Shown: positions 1-8,553 of the stretch, piece after piece | Position numbering within the stretch: position 1 is the stretch's first letter | Layout of the letters: each line of letters opens with the position of its first letter | NCBI GenBank assembly: GCA_902386205.1 | Contig: CABMIH010000015.1 | Coordinates: forward strand, 1 to 32,700 | From: an uncultured archaeon | GTDB taxonomy: Archaea; Halobacteriota; Methanosarcinia; Methanosarcinales; Methanoperedenaceae | Direction of reading: 5' to 3' | DNA length: 32,700 nucleotides | The notes under the pieces: generated by a model | Seen by the model: only the letters and a program-made list of their open reading frames with translations | The model's database searches: none | Told to the model about the DNA's origin: nothing | Translations under genes and position numbers: made by a program

Positions 1-1
1 A

Positions 2-55
2 GCGCTTGCAGTGCTTGAACCGGGAGAATCTGAGATCCTTTCCCTGGGAGCATGA
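2..55 (+). CDS. rpl30e: C-terminal end of ribosomal protein L30e (partial)
   Basis: An open frame enters from the left edge and ends at TGA 53-55. It encodes only the last 17 residues, ALAVLEPGESEILSLGA. The position directly upstream of nusA-rps12-rps7 is where archaeal genomes usually carry rpl30e, after the RNA polymerase subunit genes. The tail resembles the acidic, glycine-containing C-terminus of archaeal L30e. The identification rests on this short tail plus gene order, so it is moderate. Confidence 0.6.
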   Translation, partial: ALAVLEPGESEILSLGA

Positions 56-136
56 ATGTTTGGTGTACCTTTGATCGATCCGTTAAAAAATAATGGAAAT
101 CATTGGTTATCAAGTATCATGAAGGAGTGATTGACA

Positions 137-577
137 TTGGGTTCAAAGGGTGAAATCAAGCTGAGCACTGAAGGGATAAGATATATCGCATTATTTGAAA
201 GTTTCACAGGCGCCAGGGCAAAGGACTGCTACGAGGATGATGATAACAAGAGATTGATTTTCGTGGTCAAGAGCGGCGATATGGGACTTGCCATCGGAAA
301 GGGTGGAGACCACATAAACAGGGTCAAGAAAGCTATTGGAAAACATATCGAAATAATCGAACATTCCGAAGACCCTCTTGAATTCGTCAAAAATGCTTTC
401 CATCCGGTTTCTATAAAAAATGTCAATCTTGCGGTAAAGGATGACAAGCGCATAGCTTATGTAGAGGTACTTACTAAAGAGAAGGGGCTTGCCATCGGGA
501 GAGACGGCAAAAACATTGAAAAGGTAAAAAAACTCTCCTTGAGGCACCACAATATAGATGATGTGATTATTCAATAA
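137..577 (+). CDS. nusA: NusA-like transcription termination/antitermination factor, archaeal short form
   Basis: This is a protein of about 146 residues made only of two KH RNA-binding domains, as in archaeal NusA. It lacks the S1 and RNA-polymerase-binding N-terminal domains of bacterial NusA. Two GxxG-type KH loops are visible, [11 protein letters not shown] near residue 50 and [11 protein letters not shown] near residue 120. It should bind nascent RNA in the transcription or rRNA-processing machinery. The frame opens at TTG 131, but the Shine-Dalgarno-like GGAGTGA (124-130) touches that codon and sits 6 bases before TTG 137, so I prefer 137. It lies 10 bases before rps12 and is probably cotranscribed with rpl30e-rps12-rps7. 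Confidence 0.9.
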   Translation: MGSKGEIKLSTEGIRYIALFESFTGARAKDCYEDDDNKRLIFVVKSGDMGLAIGKGGDHINRVKKAIGKHIEIIEHSEDPLEFVKNAFHPVSIKNVNLAVKDDKRIAYVEVLTKEKGLAIGRDGKNIEKVKKLSLRHHNIDDVIIQ

Positions 578-587
578 GAGGAAAAAC

Positions 588-1016
588 ATGGGAAAAGGAA
601 TGTATTCTGCTCGTAAACTAAAGAACGATCATAAGAACTTCAGGTGGAGCGACCGCAATTTCAGCAGGAGGGCTTTGAATCTTGATGTAAAGGCCGACCC
701 GCTCGGAGGCGCTCCCCAGGCAAGGGGTATTGCACTTGAAAAAGTCGGGGTTGAGGCAAAACAGCCAAACTCAGGCATACGAAAATGCATAAGGCTCCAG
801 CTCATCAAGAATGGCAAACAGATAACTGCTTTCTGTCCTAATGACGGAGCTATCAATTTCATCGATGAACATGATGAAGTTGTTGTAGAGCGCATTGGCG
901 GACGGATGGGCGGTGCCATGGGAGATATCCCGGGTGTACGCTGGAAGGTAATTGCCGTGAACAACGTGAACCTGGGACAGATGGTAATGGGTAAGAAGGA
1001 AAAACCGGTGAGATAA
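588..1016 (+). CDS. rps12: 30S ribosomal protein S12 (uS12)
   Basis: 142 residues, the usual archaeal/eukaryal S12 length. The decoding-centre loop is visible in the stretch [20 protein letters not shown], the archaeal form of the PNSA(L)RK loop. It is followed by the [17 protein letters not shown] and [10 protein letters not shown] segments that contact 16S rRNA. The ATG has a purine-rich AGAGGA leader 6 bases upstream. It sits between nusA (10-base gap) and rps7 (1-base gap), so the genes are almost certainly cotranscribed and translationally linked. Confidence 0.97.
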   Translation: MGKGMYSARKLKNDHKNFRWSDRNFSRRALNLDVKADPLGGAPQARGIALEKVGVEAKQPNSGIRKCIRLQLIKNGKQITAFCPNDGAINFIDEHDEVVVERIGGRMGGAMGDIPGVRWKVIAVNNVNLGQMVMGKKEKPVR

Positions 1017-1017
1017 T

Positions 1018-1578
1018 ATGCACAAATTGTTCGGTAAATGGGATTTTTCTGAAGTCGAAGTAAAAGACCCGAGTGTCAAGAATTATGTAACTCTTACACC
1101 GATATTTGTTCCGCATTCAGGCGGCAGGAACGCAAAACAACAGTTCAGCAAATCCAACCTGAACCTGGTTGAGCGGCTTGTTAACAAACTGATGCGGGAA
1201 GAGAATAACACAGGCCAGAAGATCACAGTTTGCAAGACCGTTAAGGAATCTTTTGAAATAATCAATAAAAAAACCGGGCAGAACCCGATCCAGGTGCTTG
1301 TCAATGCCGTTACGAACGCAGGACCAAGGGAAGAGACTGTAAGACTTCAGTACGGCGGTATCGCAGTACCAAAATCAGTCGATACTGCGCCGCAGCGCCG
1401 TGTCGATACTGCGCTTCGCCTTATCGCGCAGGGTGCCCAGCAGGCGGCTTTCGGCACAAAGAAGACCCTTGTCGATGCTCTTGCAGAAGAAATAATCGCG
1501 GCAGCCAACTACGATGTCAAAGGCTTTGCCATGGGCAAGAAGGATAATATCGAAAGAGTTGCAAAAGCTGCAAGGTAA
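1018..1578 (+). CDS. rps7: 30S ribosomal protein S7 (uS7)
   Basis: 186 residues, a typical archaeal S7. Recognisable segments include [18 protein letters not shown] at the N-terminus, [18 protein letters not shown] in the middle, and the [19 protein letters not shown] helix that packs on the 3' major domain of 16S rRNA. It organises the small-subunit head. It starts one base after the rps12 stop and is the last plus-strand gene before a hairpin/T-run terminator and a convergent peptidase gene. The elongation factor genes that follow rps7 in many archaeal str-type operons are absent. Confidence 0.97.
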   Translation: MHKLFGKWDFSEVEVKDPSVKNYVTLTPIFVPHSGGRNAKQQFSKSNLNLVERLVNKLMREENNTGQKITVCKTVKESFEIINKKTGQNPIQVLVNAVTNAGPREETVRLQYGGIAVPKSVDTAPQRRVDTALRLIAQGAQQAAFGTKKTLVDALAEEIIAAANYDVKGFAMGKKDNIERVAKAAR

Positions 1579-1591
1579 AAATTTTGGATAA

Positions 1592-1640
1592 GGTTATAGC
1601 AGTAATATTTGTTGTGCTATAACCCGAAAAACTTTTTTTT
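1592..1640 (+). terminator. Hairpin plus T-run terminator after rps7
   Basis: A perfect 10-bp inverted repeat, GGTTATAGCA (1592-1601) with TGCTATAACC (1615-1624), has a 13-base loop. It is followed by CGAAAAAC and a run of eight T (1633-1640). It lies between the convergent rps7 and M20 peptidase genes. The T-run favours the plus strand, that is, the ribosomal operon. On the minus strand a shorter T-run (1580-1584 complement) follows the stem, so bidirectional use is possible. Confidence 0.7.
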
Positions 1641-1651
1641 AGTGTCTTTTT

Positions 1652-2908
1652 TCACCCGCAGATCAATTTCCCCAGAAACTTCGTGTACATCTTAAGATCC
1701 TCTATCGAGATGTTCTCATCATCTGCATGTGCATTGCTTCTGGTTCTTCTCCCTATCCCGAAACAACATGCAGGCAATCCCGTGGCCTTCACGGCATAAG
1801 CAACATCAAGGCTTCCCTGCGCCCCTGCAAGCCTCAGTTCTTTTCCTGTCACTTCATATGCTACTCTCTTTACTTCCTTTATCCAGGGGTGTTCCATATC
1901 CGTAAGCATCGGGCCATAAATCTCATCACAGCTCCATTTAAGATCTATATCCGGGTTCTTATTCCTCACATTTGATATGGCGCCGGAGAATTCCCTGCAT
2001 ACCTCATCGTATTTCTCCTCTGGAATAAAACGTCGATCGCCTTTCAGTGTGCACCTGTCAGGCACGATATTCTGTTTTACTCCCCCATTAATTACCGTAA
2101 TATTAAGAACAGGCATAAGAGTATCGATCCCTGTCTTCTGGCTTATTATTCCGCTGGCAGGCACATTTGAGCGCCTTTTCTCGACCATGGCCTTCAGCTC
2201 CAGCAATTCGTTCATCACAGGCACGGATTTCTCTATGGCGTTCACGCCAAGGAAACTGCTTCCACTGTGGTAAGATTTCCCGAAAACGTCTATCTGCCAG
2301 TCCACGTTCCCATTCGAGGCAATCGTGATATCATCGCTGTCCCCGTCCATGCTCAGGAAATAATCAGCTTCAAGTTTCCCGAGGTCTGCAAGGTAACAAA
2401 GACCTGAATACGGCCCCATTTCCTCATCAGTGGTCAGGGCTATGTTAAGGTTGTACTTCGGTTTTATGCCGAGTTCCTTCATGGCCGAAAGCACAGTTAA
2501 GAGCGCGGCCGGCCCTCCTTTTGAATCTGCAACGCCGCGCCCGAAGATATGTCCGTCCCTGACAGTGCATTCAAAAGGTGGCACGCTCCAGCCGTCACTT
2601 GCAGGGACCACGTCAAGGTGAGTGTTGATCAACATGGTTTTTTTGGCGCCTGCGTCCAATTTTGCGGATAAGTTCACCCTTTCCCCCTTAAGATGCATAA
2701 GCCTGGGATTTTTCTTCTCGAATAATTCACGCGGCATGGTGAGCGTCTCAACATCAAAATCCAGTTCATGCAGTTTTCCTGCCATGAACTCCACTGCTTT
2801 TCCATAGTTCTCACCAGGCGGGACATGCGTGGGAATGCGAACAAGTTCATCAAGCGTCTTTATTGTTTCTTCAGTTTTTGAACCAAGATGTTCTAATAAT
2901 GCCTTCAT
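1652..2908 (-). CDS. M20 family metallopeptidase/deacylase (ArgE/DapE type)
   Basis: A 418-residue zinc-dependent amidohydrolase of the M20 ArgE/DapE/CPG2 group, probably cytosolic. Metal ligands are visible: H97 and D99 in the THLDVV motif, D128 in GRGVADSKGG, the catalytic/ligand pair E162-E163 in TTDEEMG, and a late His in the SNAHADDE motif. A dimerisation (lid) domain fills roughly residues 205-310, where SYHSGSSFLG supplies the conserved His. Substrate cannot be told from sequence; acetylornithine, succinyl-diaminopimelate and dipeptides are all possible. It is divergent from the DRG GTPase gene with about 60 bases between starts, and convergent with rps7. No strong ribosome site precedes the ATG. 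Confidence 0.88.
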   Translation of the reverse strand: MKALLEHLGSKTEETIKTLDELVRIPTHVPPGENYGKAVEFMAGKLHELDFDVETLTMPRELFEKKNPRLMHLKGERVNLSAKLDAGAKKTMLINTHLDVVPASDGWSVPPFECTVRDGHIFGRGVADSKGGPAALLTVLSAMKELGIKPKYNLNIALTTDEEMGPYSGLCYLADLGKLEADYFLSMDGDSDDITIASNGNVDWQIDVFGKSYHSGSSFLGVNAIEKSVPVMNELLELKAMVEKRRSNVPASGIISQKTGIDTLMPVLNITVINGGVKQNIVPDRCTLKGDRRFIPEEKYDEVCREFSGAISNVRNKNPDIDLKWSCDEIYGPMLTDMEHPWIKEVKRVAYEVTGKELRLAGAQGSLDVAYAVKATGLPACCFGIGRRTRSNAHADDENISIEDLKMYTKFLGKLICG

Positions 2909-2971
2909 CCATGTCCCAAATGGTCGTTTCTACCCAAATCCTTTTTGCCTTGCTTATATCTATTAGAGCCG

Positions 2972-4063
2972 ATGACGCTGGAAGAAGACATAAAGGCAGT
3001 CGAAGATGAAATTTCAAAAACGAAATATAATAAGGCTACCGAAGGCCATATCGGCCGCCTGAAAGCAAAAGTTGCCAGGCTCAAGGACGAAGCCCAGAAA
3101 AGGGCCTCCTCAAAATCGGGTGGTGAGGGTTTTTCTGTTAAAAAATCCGGCGATGCATCGGTCGTACTTGTCGGCTTCCCGTCCGTTGGAAAAAGCACAC
3201 TTTTAAATAGTCTTACAGGAACCGAATCAGAGGTTGCAGCCTACGAATTTACGACCCTTGACGTTGTGCCCGGGGCACTGGAATATAAAGGGGCAACAAT
3301 CCAGATACTGGACGTGCCAGGTATCCTGAAAGGAGCAGCGTCAGGAAGGGGGCGGGGCAAGGAAGTCCTGGCTGTAGTAAGGAACGCCGACCTTGCGGTG
3401 ATAATGCTGGATGTTTTCCAGCTCGTCCACTATGATGTGCTTGTCGAGGAATTAAATTATGCAGGTATCCGCATCAATACAAAACCCCCTGAAGTTACGA
3501 TCTGGAAAAAACCTAAAGGGGGTGTCAGCGTCAACAGCACAGTCGGGCTTGACCTGGATGAAGATACGATCAAATCCATTCTGGGAGAGTACAGGATACA
3601 TAATGCCAATGTGGTGATACGCGAAAATATCACTATCGACCAGTTGATCGATGCTATCCTTGGCAACAGGAAATATATCCCCGCGATAGTTGTCATAAAT
3701 AAGATCGATCTTGCAGATGAATATACGCTGCGCAAATGCAGGGAAAAATTCCCGAATGCGCTGCTTGTCTCGGCAGATAAAAAAGTCCATATCGAAGAAC
3801 TTAAAGAAGTGCTGTATGAAGAACTCGGATTTATCAGGATTTACTTAAAGCCGCAGGGTAAACCTGCTGATATGGATGAACCCCTCATAGTCAGGTACGG
3901 CTCCACAATCGGGGACATATGTGACAGGCTTCACCGTGATTTCAGGAACAGGTTCAGGTACGCCCAGGTCTGGGGTGATTCAGCAAAGCATAAAGGCCAG
4001 CGTGCAGGCATAGACCATGTGCTTTACGATAATGATATACTTACGATAATCTTGAGGAAATAA
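2972..4063 (+). CDS. DRG-family GTPase with TGS domain
   Basis: A 363-residue protein of the developmentally regulated GTP-binding (Obg/DRG) family. Order: an N-terminal helical segment with the conserved [19 protein letters not shown] motif, a G domain with P-loop [12 protein letters not shown]2 threonines in EFTTLD, G3 DVPG, G4 NKID, and a C-terminal TGS domain (about residues 290-363, ending in the [12 protein letters not shown] pattern). Family members act with translating ribosomes. The frame continues upstream to TTG 2945, but the conserved N-terminus begins at ATG 2972, which I take as the start. Its TAA overlaps the next gene's ATG by one base. Confidence 0.93.
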   Translation: MTLEEDIKAVEDEISKTKYNKATEGHIGRLKAKVARLKDEAQKRASSKSGGEGFSVKKSGDASVVLVGFPSVGKSTLLNSLTGTESEVAAYEFTTLDVVPGALEYKGATIQILDVPGILKGAASGRGRGKEVLAVVRNADLAVIMLDVFQLVHYDVLVEELNYAGIRINTKPPEVTIWKKPKGGVSVNSTVGLDLDEDTIKSILGEYRIHNANVVIRENITIDQLIDAILGNRKYIPAIVVINKIDLADEYTLRKCREKFPNALLVSADKKVHIEELKEVLYEELGFIRIYLKPQGKPADMDEPLIVRYGSTIGDICDRLHRDFRNRFRYAQVWGDSAKHKGQRAGIDHVLYDNDILTIILRK

Positions 4064-4500
4064 TGAAACCCGTAACCCCGCTTTTGACAGTGGACGCGTT
4101 GATCATATTTAAAGGGAAGCTTGTCCTTATAAGGCGGAAAAATCCCCCTTTCAAGGATCAATTCGCGCTTCCTGGCGGCTTTGTTGAGATAGGCGAGACC
4201 GTTGAGACCGCGGCTTCGCGCGAGGCAAAAGAGGAAACCGGGCTTGACATAAATATCGTGAAGCTTCTTGGCGTTTATTCTAACCCTTCTCGCGACCCGC
4301 GTGGACATACAGTTTCCGTGTGCTTTCTTGCAAAAGGTAATGGAAACCTTAAAGCTGGTTCTGACGCTAAAGACACATGGCTTTTTAGCTTAAATGAAAT
4401 ACCTGAACTGGCATTCGACCATAATAAGATCGTAGAAGATGCTAGGAGTGATATAAATGGAATTTTGTCCGAAATGCAAGAGCATGATGATGCCCGCTAA
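4063..4500 (+). CDS. Nudix hydrolase (MutT/ADP-ribose pyrophosphatase-like)
   Basis: 145 residues with a complete Nudix box, from [18 protein letters not shown] through KEETGLDI, giving the metal-binding REAKEE core. Members hydrolyse nucleoside diphosphates linked to another moiety, such as ADP-ribose, oxidised dNTPs or NDP-sugars. The specificity is not readable here. Its ATG shares an A with the DRG stop (TAATGA), and its last 44 bases overlap the transcription factor S gene in another frame. Both arrangements point to translational coupling within one operon. The N-terminal [21 protein letters not shown] strand pattern is typical of small archaeal Nudix proteins. Confidence 0.9.
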   Translation: MKPVTPLLTVDALIIFKGKLVLIRRKNPPFKDQFALPGGFVEIGETVETAASREAKEETGLDINIVKLLGVYSNPSRDPRGHTVSVCFLAKGNGNLKAGSDAKDTWLFSLNEIPELAFDHNKIVEDARSDINGILSEMQEHDDAR

Positions 4501-4759
4501 AAATGTTTTCAAATGCAGGAAATGCGGGTTTGAAAAGGAAATCCAAAAAAGTGTTATCTCAAAGACCGAAAGAAAGGAGCGCGAGGTCACGGTACTGGAA
4601 GAGCGGGAGATGGGAATGCCAACGACCCGCGCCAGATGCGAAGATTGCGGAAACGATACTGCATACTGGTGGATGCGGCAGCTAAGGTCAGCAGATGAGA
4701 GCGAGGTAAGGTTTTTCAGGTGCACGAAATGCGGGAAGACCTGGAGAGAATATAACTGA
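4457..4759 (+). CDS. tfs: Transcription factor S (TFS), RNA polymerase cleavage factor
   Basis: 100 residues, the family's usual length. The N-terminal RPB9-like zinc ribbon has C4/C7 and C20/C23. The C-terminal TFIIS-like ribbon has C61/C64 and C89/C92. The catalytic acidic pair D80-E81 in RSADES inserts into the polymerase secondary channel and stimulates cleavage of backtracked RNA. Both active-site acids are intact, so this should be a functional cleavage factor rather than an inhibitory paralogue. The ATG lies inside the end of the Nudix gene, preceded by an AGGAGTGAT ribosome site (4443-4451). Confidence 0.95.
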   Translation: MEFCPKCKSMMMPAKNVFKCRKCGFEKEIQKSVISKTERKEREVTVLEEREMGMPTTRARCEDCGNDTAYWWMRQLRSADESEVRFFRCTKCGKTWREYN

Positions 4760-4799
4760 ACTTCGATCTGCAAAAAAATCTGTGATCTGGAAGAACAGT

Positions 4800-5672
4800 A
4801 TGTTCGGGAAATTGAGATTATACACTGATTTTGTAGTACTCAAGCATACCCTGTTCGCAATCCCTTTTGCTTACCTTGGTGCCTTTCTTGCAAGCAGGGG
4901 AGTCCCGGAGCTTGGGATATTGTTCTGGGTCGGACTGGCATTCCTCGGCGCAAGGAGTGCTGCAATGGCGCTGAATAACCTTGTTGATAAGGATATCGAT
5001 GCAAGAAATCCGAGGACAGCAGGACGTGAACTGCCAACAGGGAGGATAAAGCAGTGGGAGGTATGGGGAATTATTCTGGTTTCTTATTTCCTGCTTTTCT
5101 ATTCCTCTTACAAGCTGAACTGGCTCTGCCTGTTACTTGCGCCTGTTATTCCGCTGACTTCGGTTATTTACCCATATCTTAAAAGATTCACCCCAGTATC
5201 GCATTTTGTCCTCGGTCTCAACCTTGGTTACGCGCCTGTGGGAGGATGGCTTGCAGTCAGGGGTGTGATCGATTATCCCTTCGGCGTGCCTGAGCTTGCA
5301 ATGCTTCTCCTGCTGCTTGCGGTCACGTTCTGGGTCGCCGGGTTTGATATCATTTATTCTCTTCTCGACCTGGATTTTGACAGGAAGAACAGGCTCTATT
5401 CAGTGCCATCTTTTTTCGGTGTGAAGAACGCACTCCTGTTATCGTTCGCGTCGCATGTTTTGATGCTTGTGTTCCTGATCGGGTTGATGTATGTGCTGGA
5501 CCTTGGCGTGATTTTTAAGGCCGGGCTGGTTATAATTGCGGCTCTGATATTGTATGAGCATACGCTTGTTAAGGCAGATGATTTTATGAATATTCCCGTG
5601 GCCTTCTTCAACGTGAATGCGGCTGTGAGTTTGAGCATGCTGTTTTTTACCGCGGCGGATGTGCTTTTGTAA
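4800..5672 (+). CDS. mqnP: UbiA-family polyprenyltransferase, MqnP-like
   Basis: An integral membrane prenyltransferase of about 290 residues with multiple hydrophobic segments. The first Asp-rich motif is NNLVDKDIDARNPRT (about residues 59-73). The second is in SLLDLDFDRKNRLYSVP (about 190-205). The stretch KHTLFAIPFAYLGAFLASRG plus GARSAAMALN matches the group that includes MqnP, the prenyltransferase of the futalosine menaquinone route. The frame is open from GTG 4782, but GGAAG at 4788-4792 is placed for ATG 4800. Another lipid-quinone or methanophenazine prenyltransferase role is possible. It follows tfs by 40 bases and probably ends the operon. Confidence 0.8.
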   Translation: MFGKLRLYTDFVVLKHTLFAIPFAYLGAFLASRGVPELGILFWVGLAFLGARSAAMALNNLVDKDIDARNPRTAGRELPTGRIKQWEVWGIILVSYFLLFYSSYKLNWLCLLLAPVIPLTSVIYPYLKRFTPVSHFVLGLNLGYAPVGGWLAVRGVIDYPFGVPELAMLLLLLAVTFWVAGFDIIYSLLDLDFDRKNRLYSVPSFFGVKNALLLSFASHVLMLVFLIGLMYVLDLGVIFKAGLVIIAALILYEHTLVKADDFMNIPVAFFNVNAAVSLSMLFFTAADVLL

Positions 5673-5708
5673 ACCAGAAAGTATCGGCAGAAATAATATT
5701 CCAGTAAC

Positions 5709-6368
5709 TTACGAAATCACTTTCCCGTCTTTTATCCTTATTATCCTGTCCGCCTTCTGGCCAAGATCAGGCTCATGCGTCACCATCACAATCGTTTGCC
5801 CCCTGTCGTTCAATCGCCTGAAAAGGTCAACTATCTGCTGCGAGGATTCAGTGTCCAGATTGGCTGTAGGTTCATCAGCCAAAAGTATCGCCGGCTCATT
5901 CGCAAGTGCCCGGGCAATGGCCACCCGCTGCTGCTGCCCGCCTGAAAGCTCGTTTGGCGTGTGGGTGATCCTGTCTCCCACCCCGACAAGTTCAAGCAGC
6001 GTTGCAGCCCTGTCATACTTGCGATCATCCATTATCATCGGAAGCGCCACATTCTCCATAGCATTCAACTCCATAAGCAGACTGAAGAACTGGAAAACAA
6101 AGCCGAGTTTTTTCAGCCTGAAATCCGCCCTCTCATTTTCGTTCAGGGAAGATACGTCAGTGCCGTCAATTACGATTTTCCCTGATGTGGGTGAATCCAG
6201 GAGCCCCATCATGTTAAGCAGCGTGGACTTTCCGCTCCCGGATGGACCCATGAGCGCTACGAATTCACCGCTTTCGATATTTATATCTACGCCTCGCAGG
6301 GCAGGCACTTCTATCTTGCCCATATAATATATCTTCTTGATTCCCTCAAGCTCAATCAACCTATCCAC
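5709..6368 (-). CDS. ABC transporter ATP-binding protein (LolD/MacB type)
   Basis: 219 residues, the standard size for a LolD/MacB/FtsE-type ATPase. Walker A is GPSGSGKST, the Q-loop is in FVFQFFSLL, the signature is LSGGQQQRVAIARALA, Walker B is ILLADEPTANLD, and the switch His is in VMVTHEPD. It powers the FtsX-type permease encoded just upstream. The first codon appears to be GTG at 6368, overlapping the permease stop by 8 bases; TTG 6359 is an alternative. The substrate is unknown. Systems of this type mostly extrude lipids, lipoproteins, peptides or drugs, or act as mechanotransmitters, rather than importing solutes. Confidence 0.92.
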   Translation of the reverse strand: MDRLIELEGIKKIYYMGKIEVPALRGVDINIESGEFVALMGPSGSGKSTLLNMMGLLDSPTSGKIVIDGTDVSSLNENERADFRLKKLGFVFQFFSLLMELNAMENVALPMIMDDRKYDRAATLLELVGVGDRITHTPNELSGGQQQRVAIARALANEPAILLADEPTANLDTESSQQIVDLFRRLNDRGQTIVMVTHEPDLGQKADRIIRIKDGKVIS

Positions 6369-7530
6369 CCCATATGGCTTTAATAATATTCGTCTTAGCA
6401 GCTACGGATGCGGGATAAATCCCGCCTATGATGCATGTCAGGAGGATGGCCGAATCTGTTGCAAGAATTGAATTAATTGATATCCAGGGGATTATTACAA
6501 GCTTCATGCCGTACTCGGGTGACATTATAAGTGGATTTTGCTGCATGCCGTTTATCAGGAACAGGCCGAATACTGTGCCCAGAGTTGTTCCTGTGATTCC
6601 GATGAAAAGCGCTTCAGTGAGATAGATTTTGAGTATCATTGAGCCTCTTGCACCTATCGCCTTGAGCACTCCGATCTCTCGTATCTTGTTTTTAACAGTT
6701 GTATATATTATAAGGCTGATGGCGATGGCGGCGACGAATACGGAAATGGCGGCGGTCATCAGGGAAATTGCACCGAACGTTTCAATCATCCCGGCCATGC
6801 CTGCCGAAAGTTCCTGCCAGGTCTTTACATTGGGAAGCGTGGTCTCTTTCTGGATGATCGTTTTATACCTTATCGAGTCATCTGGATTTTCAAGACGAAT
6901 GATAATAGTGGAAGCTTCATTTTTCTCGGCGATTTCCTTGACCGTATCATAAGTTGCTATGATAGCATACCGGTCAAGTTCAAAGGTGCCGGTGCTTATG
7001 ATACCTTTGATCCTGAACTCGACGGGCCGCCTGTCCTGATACTGGACAAGAACAGTATCCACTACATCAACTTTCAGCAATTCTGAAAGGGAAGTGCCTA
7101 TAAGCAGTTCATATTTGTCTTTATCGTCAAGGAAATCTCCTCTTTCAACCGTTTGCGCCAGTGTGGAAGCTTTTTCTTCTGATGAAGGTCTGACACCGAA
7201 TATGATAATCCCTATCTTTTCTGTTTTTGATTCTATTTCAACACCAGTATTGATCCTGGGTGAAGCCCCCGCGATACCTTTTATATCAATAACCTTTGAG
7301 ATGACGCTTTCAGATTTTGCGATTTCGCTATCTCCCGTATTTGGTTGTATCTGCAGATGCCCCGTGTACACATTCACCGTGTTCCCCACGAATGCATTCT
7401 GCATCCCGTTGTTTAGCGCAGTCGTGAAAAGCGGGCCCACGACACCTATAGTGATGGCAAGGATTACCATCAGGGTCTCGCGCCTTCTTTTTGACATGTC
7501 CTTGATCGCAAGGAACAAAAAGGCTTTCAT
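6361..7530 (-). CDS. ABC transporter permease, FtsX/MacB (LolC/E) type
   Basis: 389 residues with the classic topology. One N-terminal membrane segment (about residues 17-40) is followed by a large extracytoplasmic MacB_PCD-like domain (about 40-240) and three C-terminal membrane helices making the FtsX domain (about 260-385). The coupling segment KIREIGVLKAIGARGSMILK precedes the penultimate helices and is characteristic. It works with the ATPase downstream (8-base overlap) and the secreted accessory protein upstream (3-base gap), all probably under the adjacent TetR regulator. Confidence 0.9.
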   Translation of the reverse strand: MKAFLFLAIKDMSKRRRETLMVILAITIGVVGPLFTTALNNGMQNAFVGNTVNVYTGHLQIQPNTGDSEIAKSESVISKVIDIKGIAGASPRINTGVEIESKTEKIGIIIFGVRPSSEEKASTLAQTVERGDFLDDKDKYELLIGTSLSELLKVDVVDTVLVQYQDRRPVEFRIKGIISTGTFELDRYAIIATYDTVKEIAEKNEASTIIIRLENPDDSIRYKTIIQKETTLPNVKTWQELSAGMAGMIETFGAISLMTAAISVFVAAIAISLIIYTTVKNKIREIGVLKAIGARGSMILKIYLTEALFIGITGTTLGTVFGLFLINGMQQNPLIMSPEYGMKLVIIPWISINSILATDSAILLTCIIGGIYPASVAAKTNIIKAIWGG

Positions 7531-7533
7531 GAC

Positions 7534-8547
7534 TTATGCTTTCCTTCGCTTCCAGATGAATACCACCGCTACTATCGCTATAATTCCAATAGCAAAAGGA
7601 AGCGGATTTGTTGCACCCGAAGGGCTGACTATAAGTATCAGATCTTTCTGGATCTCATGCTTTCCGAAATCATCTTCATAATTGATACGCAAAACACCCG
7701 AATTTTTTCCGCTCTTTGCGCCATCCAGAGTAAAGATAGCGTTGGAATAATCATCTTTTTTGATCTCGCCAAGATATGCAAGCGTGTCGCCTTCAAACCC
7801 GGACTCAAGACTTGCGGTTACGCCTTTTGCATCTCCTGTTCCGGTGTTCTCGATCTTCACTGTGAGCGAGAAAGGCTCATTTTCTTTTATTCTTGCAGGT
7901 TCAGTTATCTTTTTTGCGATCTCAAGACCTGCCCTGCCGGCTGCGACTATGCCAACGAGTTTTGTTTCATTGTATTCTTCACCCCTCTCATCCATGTAAT
8001 TAAGTGAAAGATCTATCGGATAGTTCCTTGCCTGGGCATCCTTTTCAAGGGAGAACATGAATTCCGTGTCCTGTATCGATCCCTGCGGGATATCCTTGAA
8101 AACACGCTCTGAATCAGAAGACAGGGGTACAAGCATCTTGTCTCTCGGGTTCAACGTGAGCTTGACCCATTTGAGACCGTTATCACCAACGTTCTCGAAC
8201 GAAACGTCTATCTTGAAAACCTCGCCCGGCTCCACAAGAGAGTTATTTGATGCGACCTGGACGTTCCTTATCTCTATGAGAGTGTTCCCCTTGACAGCCA
8301 GCGTGATCTTGCCGCTGTACTGGCTATTCTGGCCGTAGAAGATTGTATATGGTACGTCATAGAGCCCGTATTTTGCGTTCCTGTCAACATCTATCCTGAA
8401 AAATATCCTGTGCGATGTCTTTGGACCAAGATTGAAATACGGTGTGTATTCATCCCCTGAACCTCCTGCTGAAATAAGATATCCCGGATAGGTGAGGTCC
8501 CCGAGTTTATTGTTGGGCGATATGGAGGAGGAAAAGGGATATCTCAT
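7534..8547 (-). CDS. Secreted COG1361/NEW3-like beta-repeat protein, C-terminal part of an interrupted gene
   Basis: 337 residues from ATG 8547, but the reading frame continues in phase through a TAA (8556-8554) into the 64-codon signal-peptide fragment upstream. This looks like one gene of about 405 codons split by a nonsense codon. It contains repeated Ig-like beta-sandwich units with motifs such as VEPGEVFKIDVSFENVGDNG and EPFSLTVKIENTGTGDAKG, typical of archaeal S-layer-related COG1361/NEW3 domains. It ends in a membrane helix (LPFAIGIIAIVAVVFIW) and a KRRK stop-transfer tail. Read alone, this part lacks a signal peptide, so it would not be exported without readthrough. It is adjacent to the exporter permease. 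Confidence 0.75.
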   Translation of the reverse strand: MRYPFSSSISPNNKLGDLTYPGYLISAGGSGDEYTPYFNLGPKTSHRIFFRIDVDRNAKYGLYDVPYTIFYGQNSQYSGKITLAVKGNTLIEIRNVQVASNNSLVEPGEVFKIDVSFENVGDNGLKWVKLTLNPRDKMLVPLSSDSERVFKDIPQGSIQDTEFMFSLEKDAQARNYPIDLSLNYMDERGEEYNETKLVGIVAAGRAGLEIAKKITEPARIKENEPFSLTVKIENTGTGDAKGVTASLESGFEGDTLAYLGEIKKDDYSNAIFTLDGAKSGKNSGVLRINYEDDFGKHEIQKDLILIVSPSGATNPLPFAIGIIAIVAVVFIWKRRKA

Positions 8548-8553
8548 ATAAAG

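Noticed and set aside
1727-2807. Several open readings on the plus strand across the M20 peptidase gene
   Set aside because: Antisense shadows of a well-supported gene, with no domain, ribosome site or composition of their own.
2951-2960. TATA-like CTTATATC before the DRG GTPase gene
   Set aside because: It is only about 12 bases from the chosen ATG, so a start 25 bases downstream would fall inside the gene.
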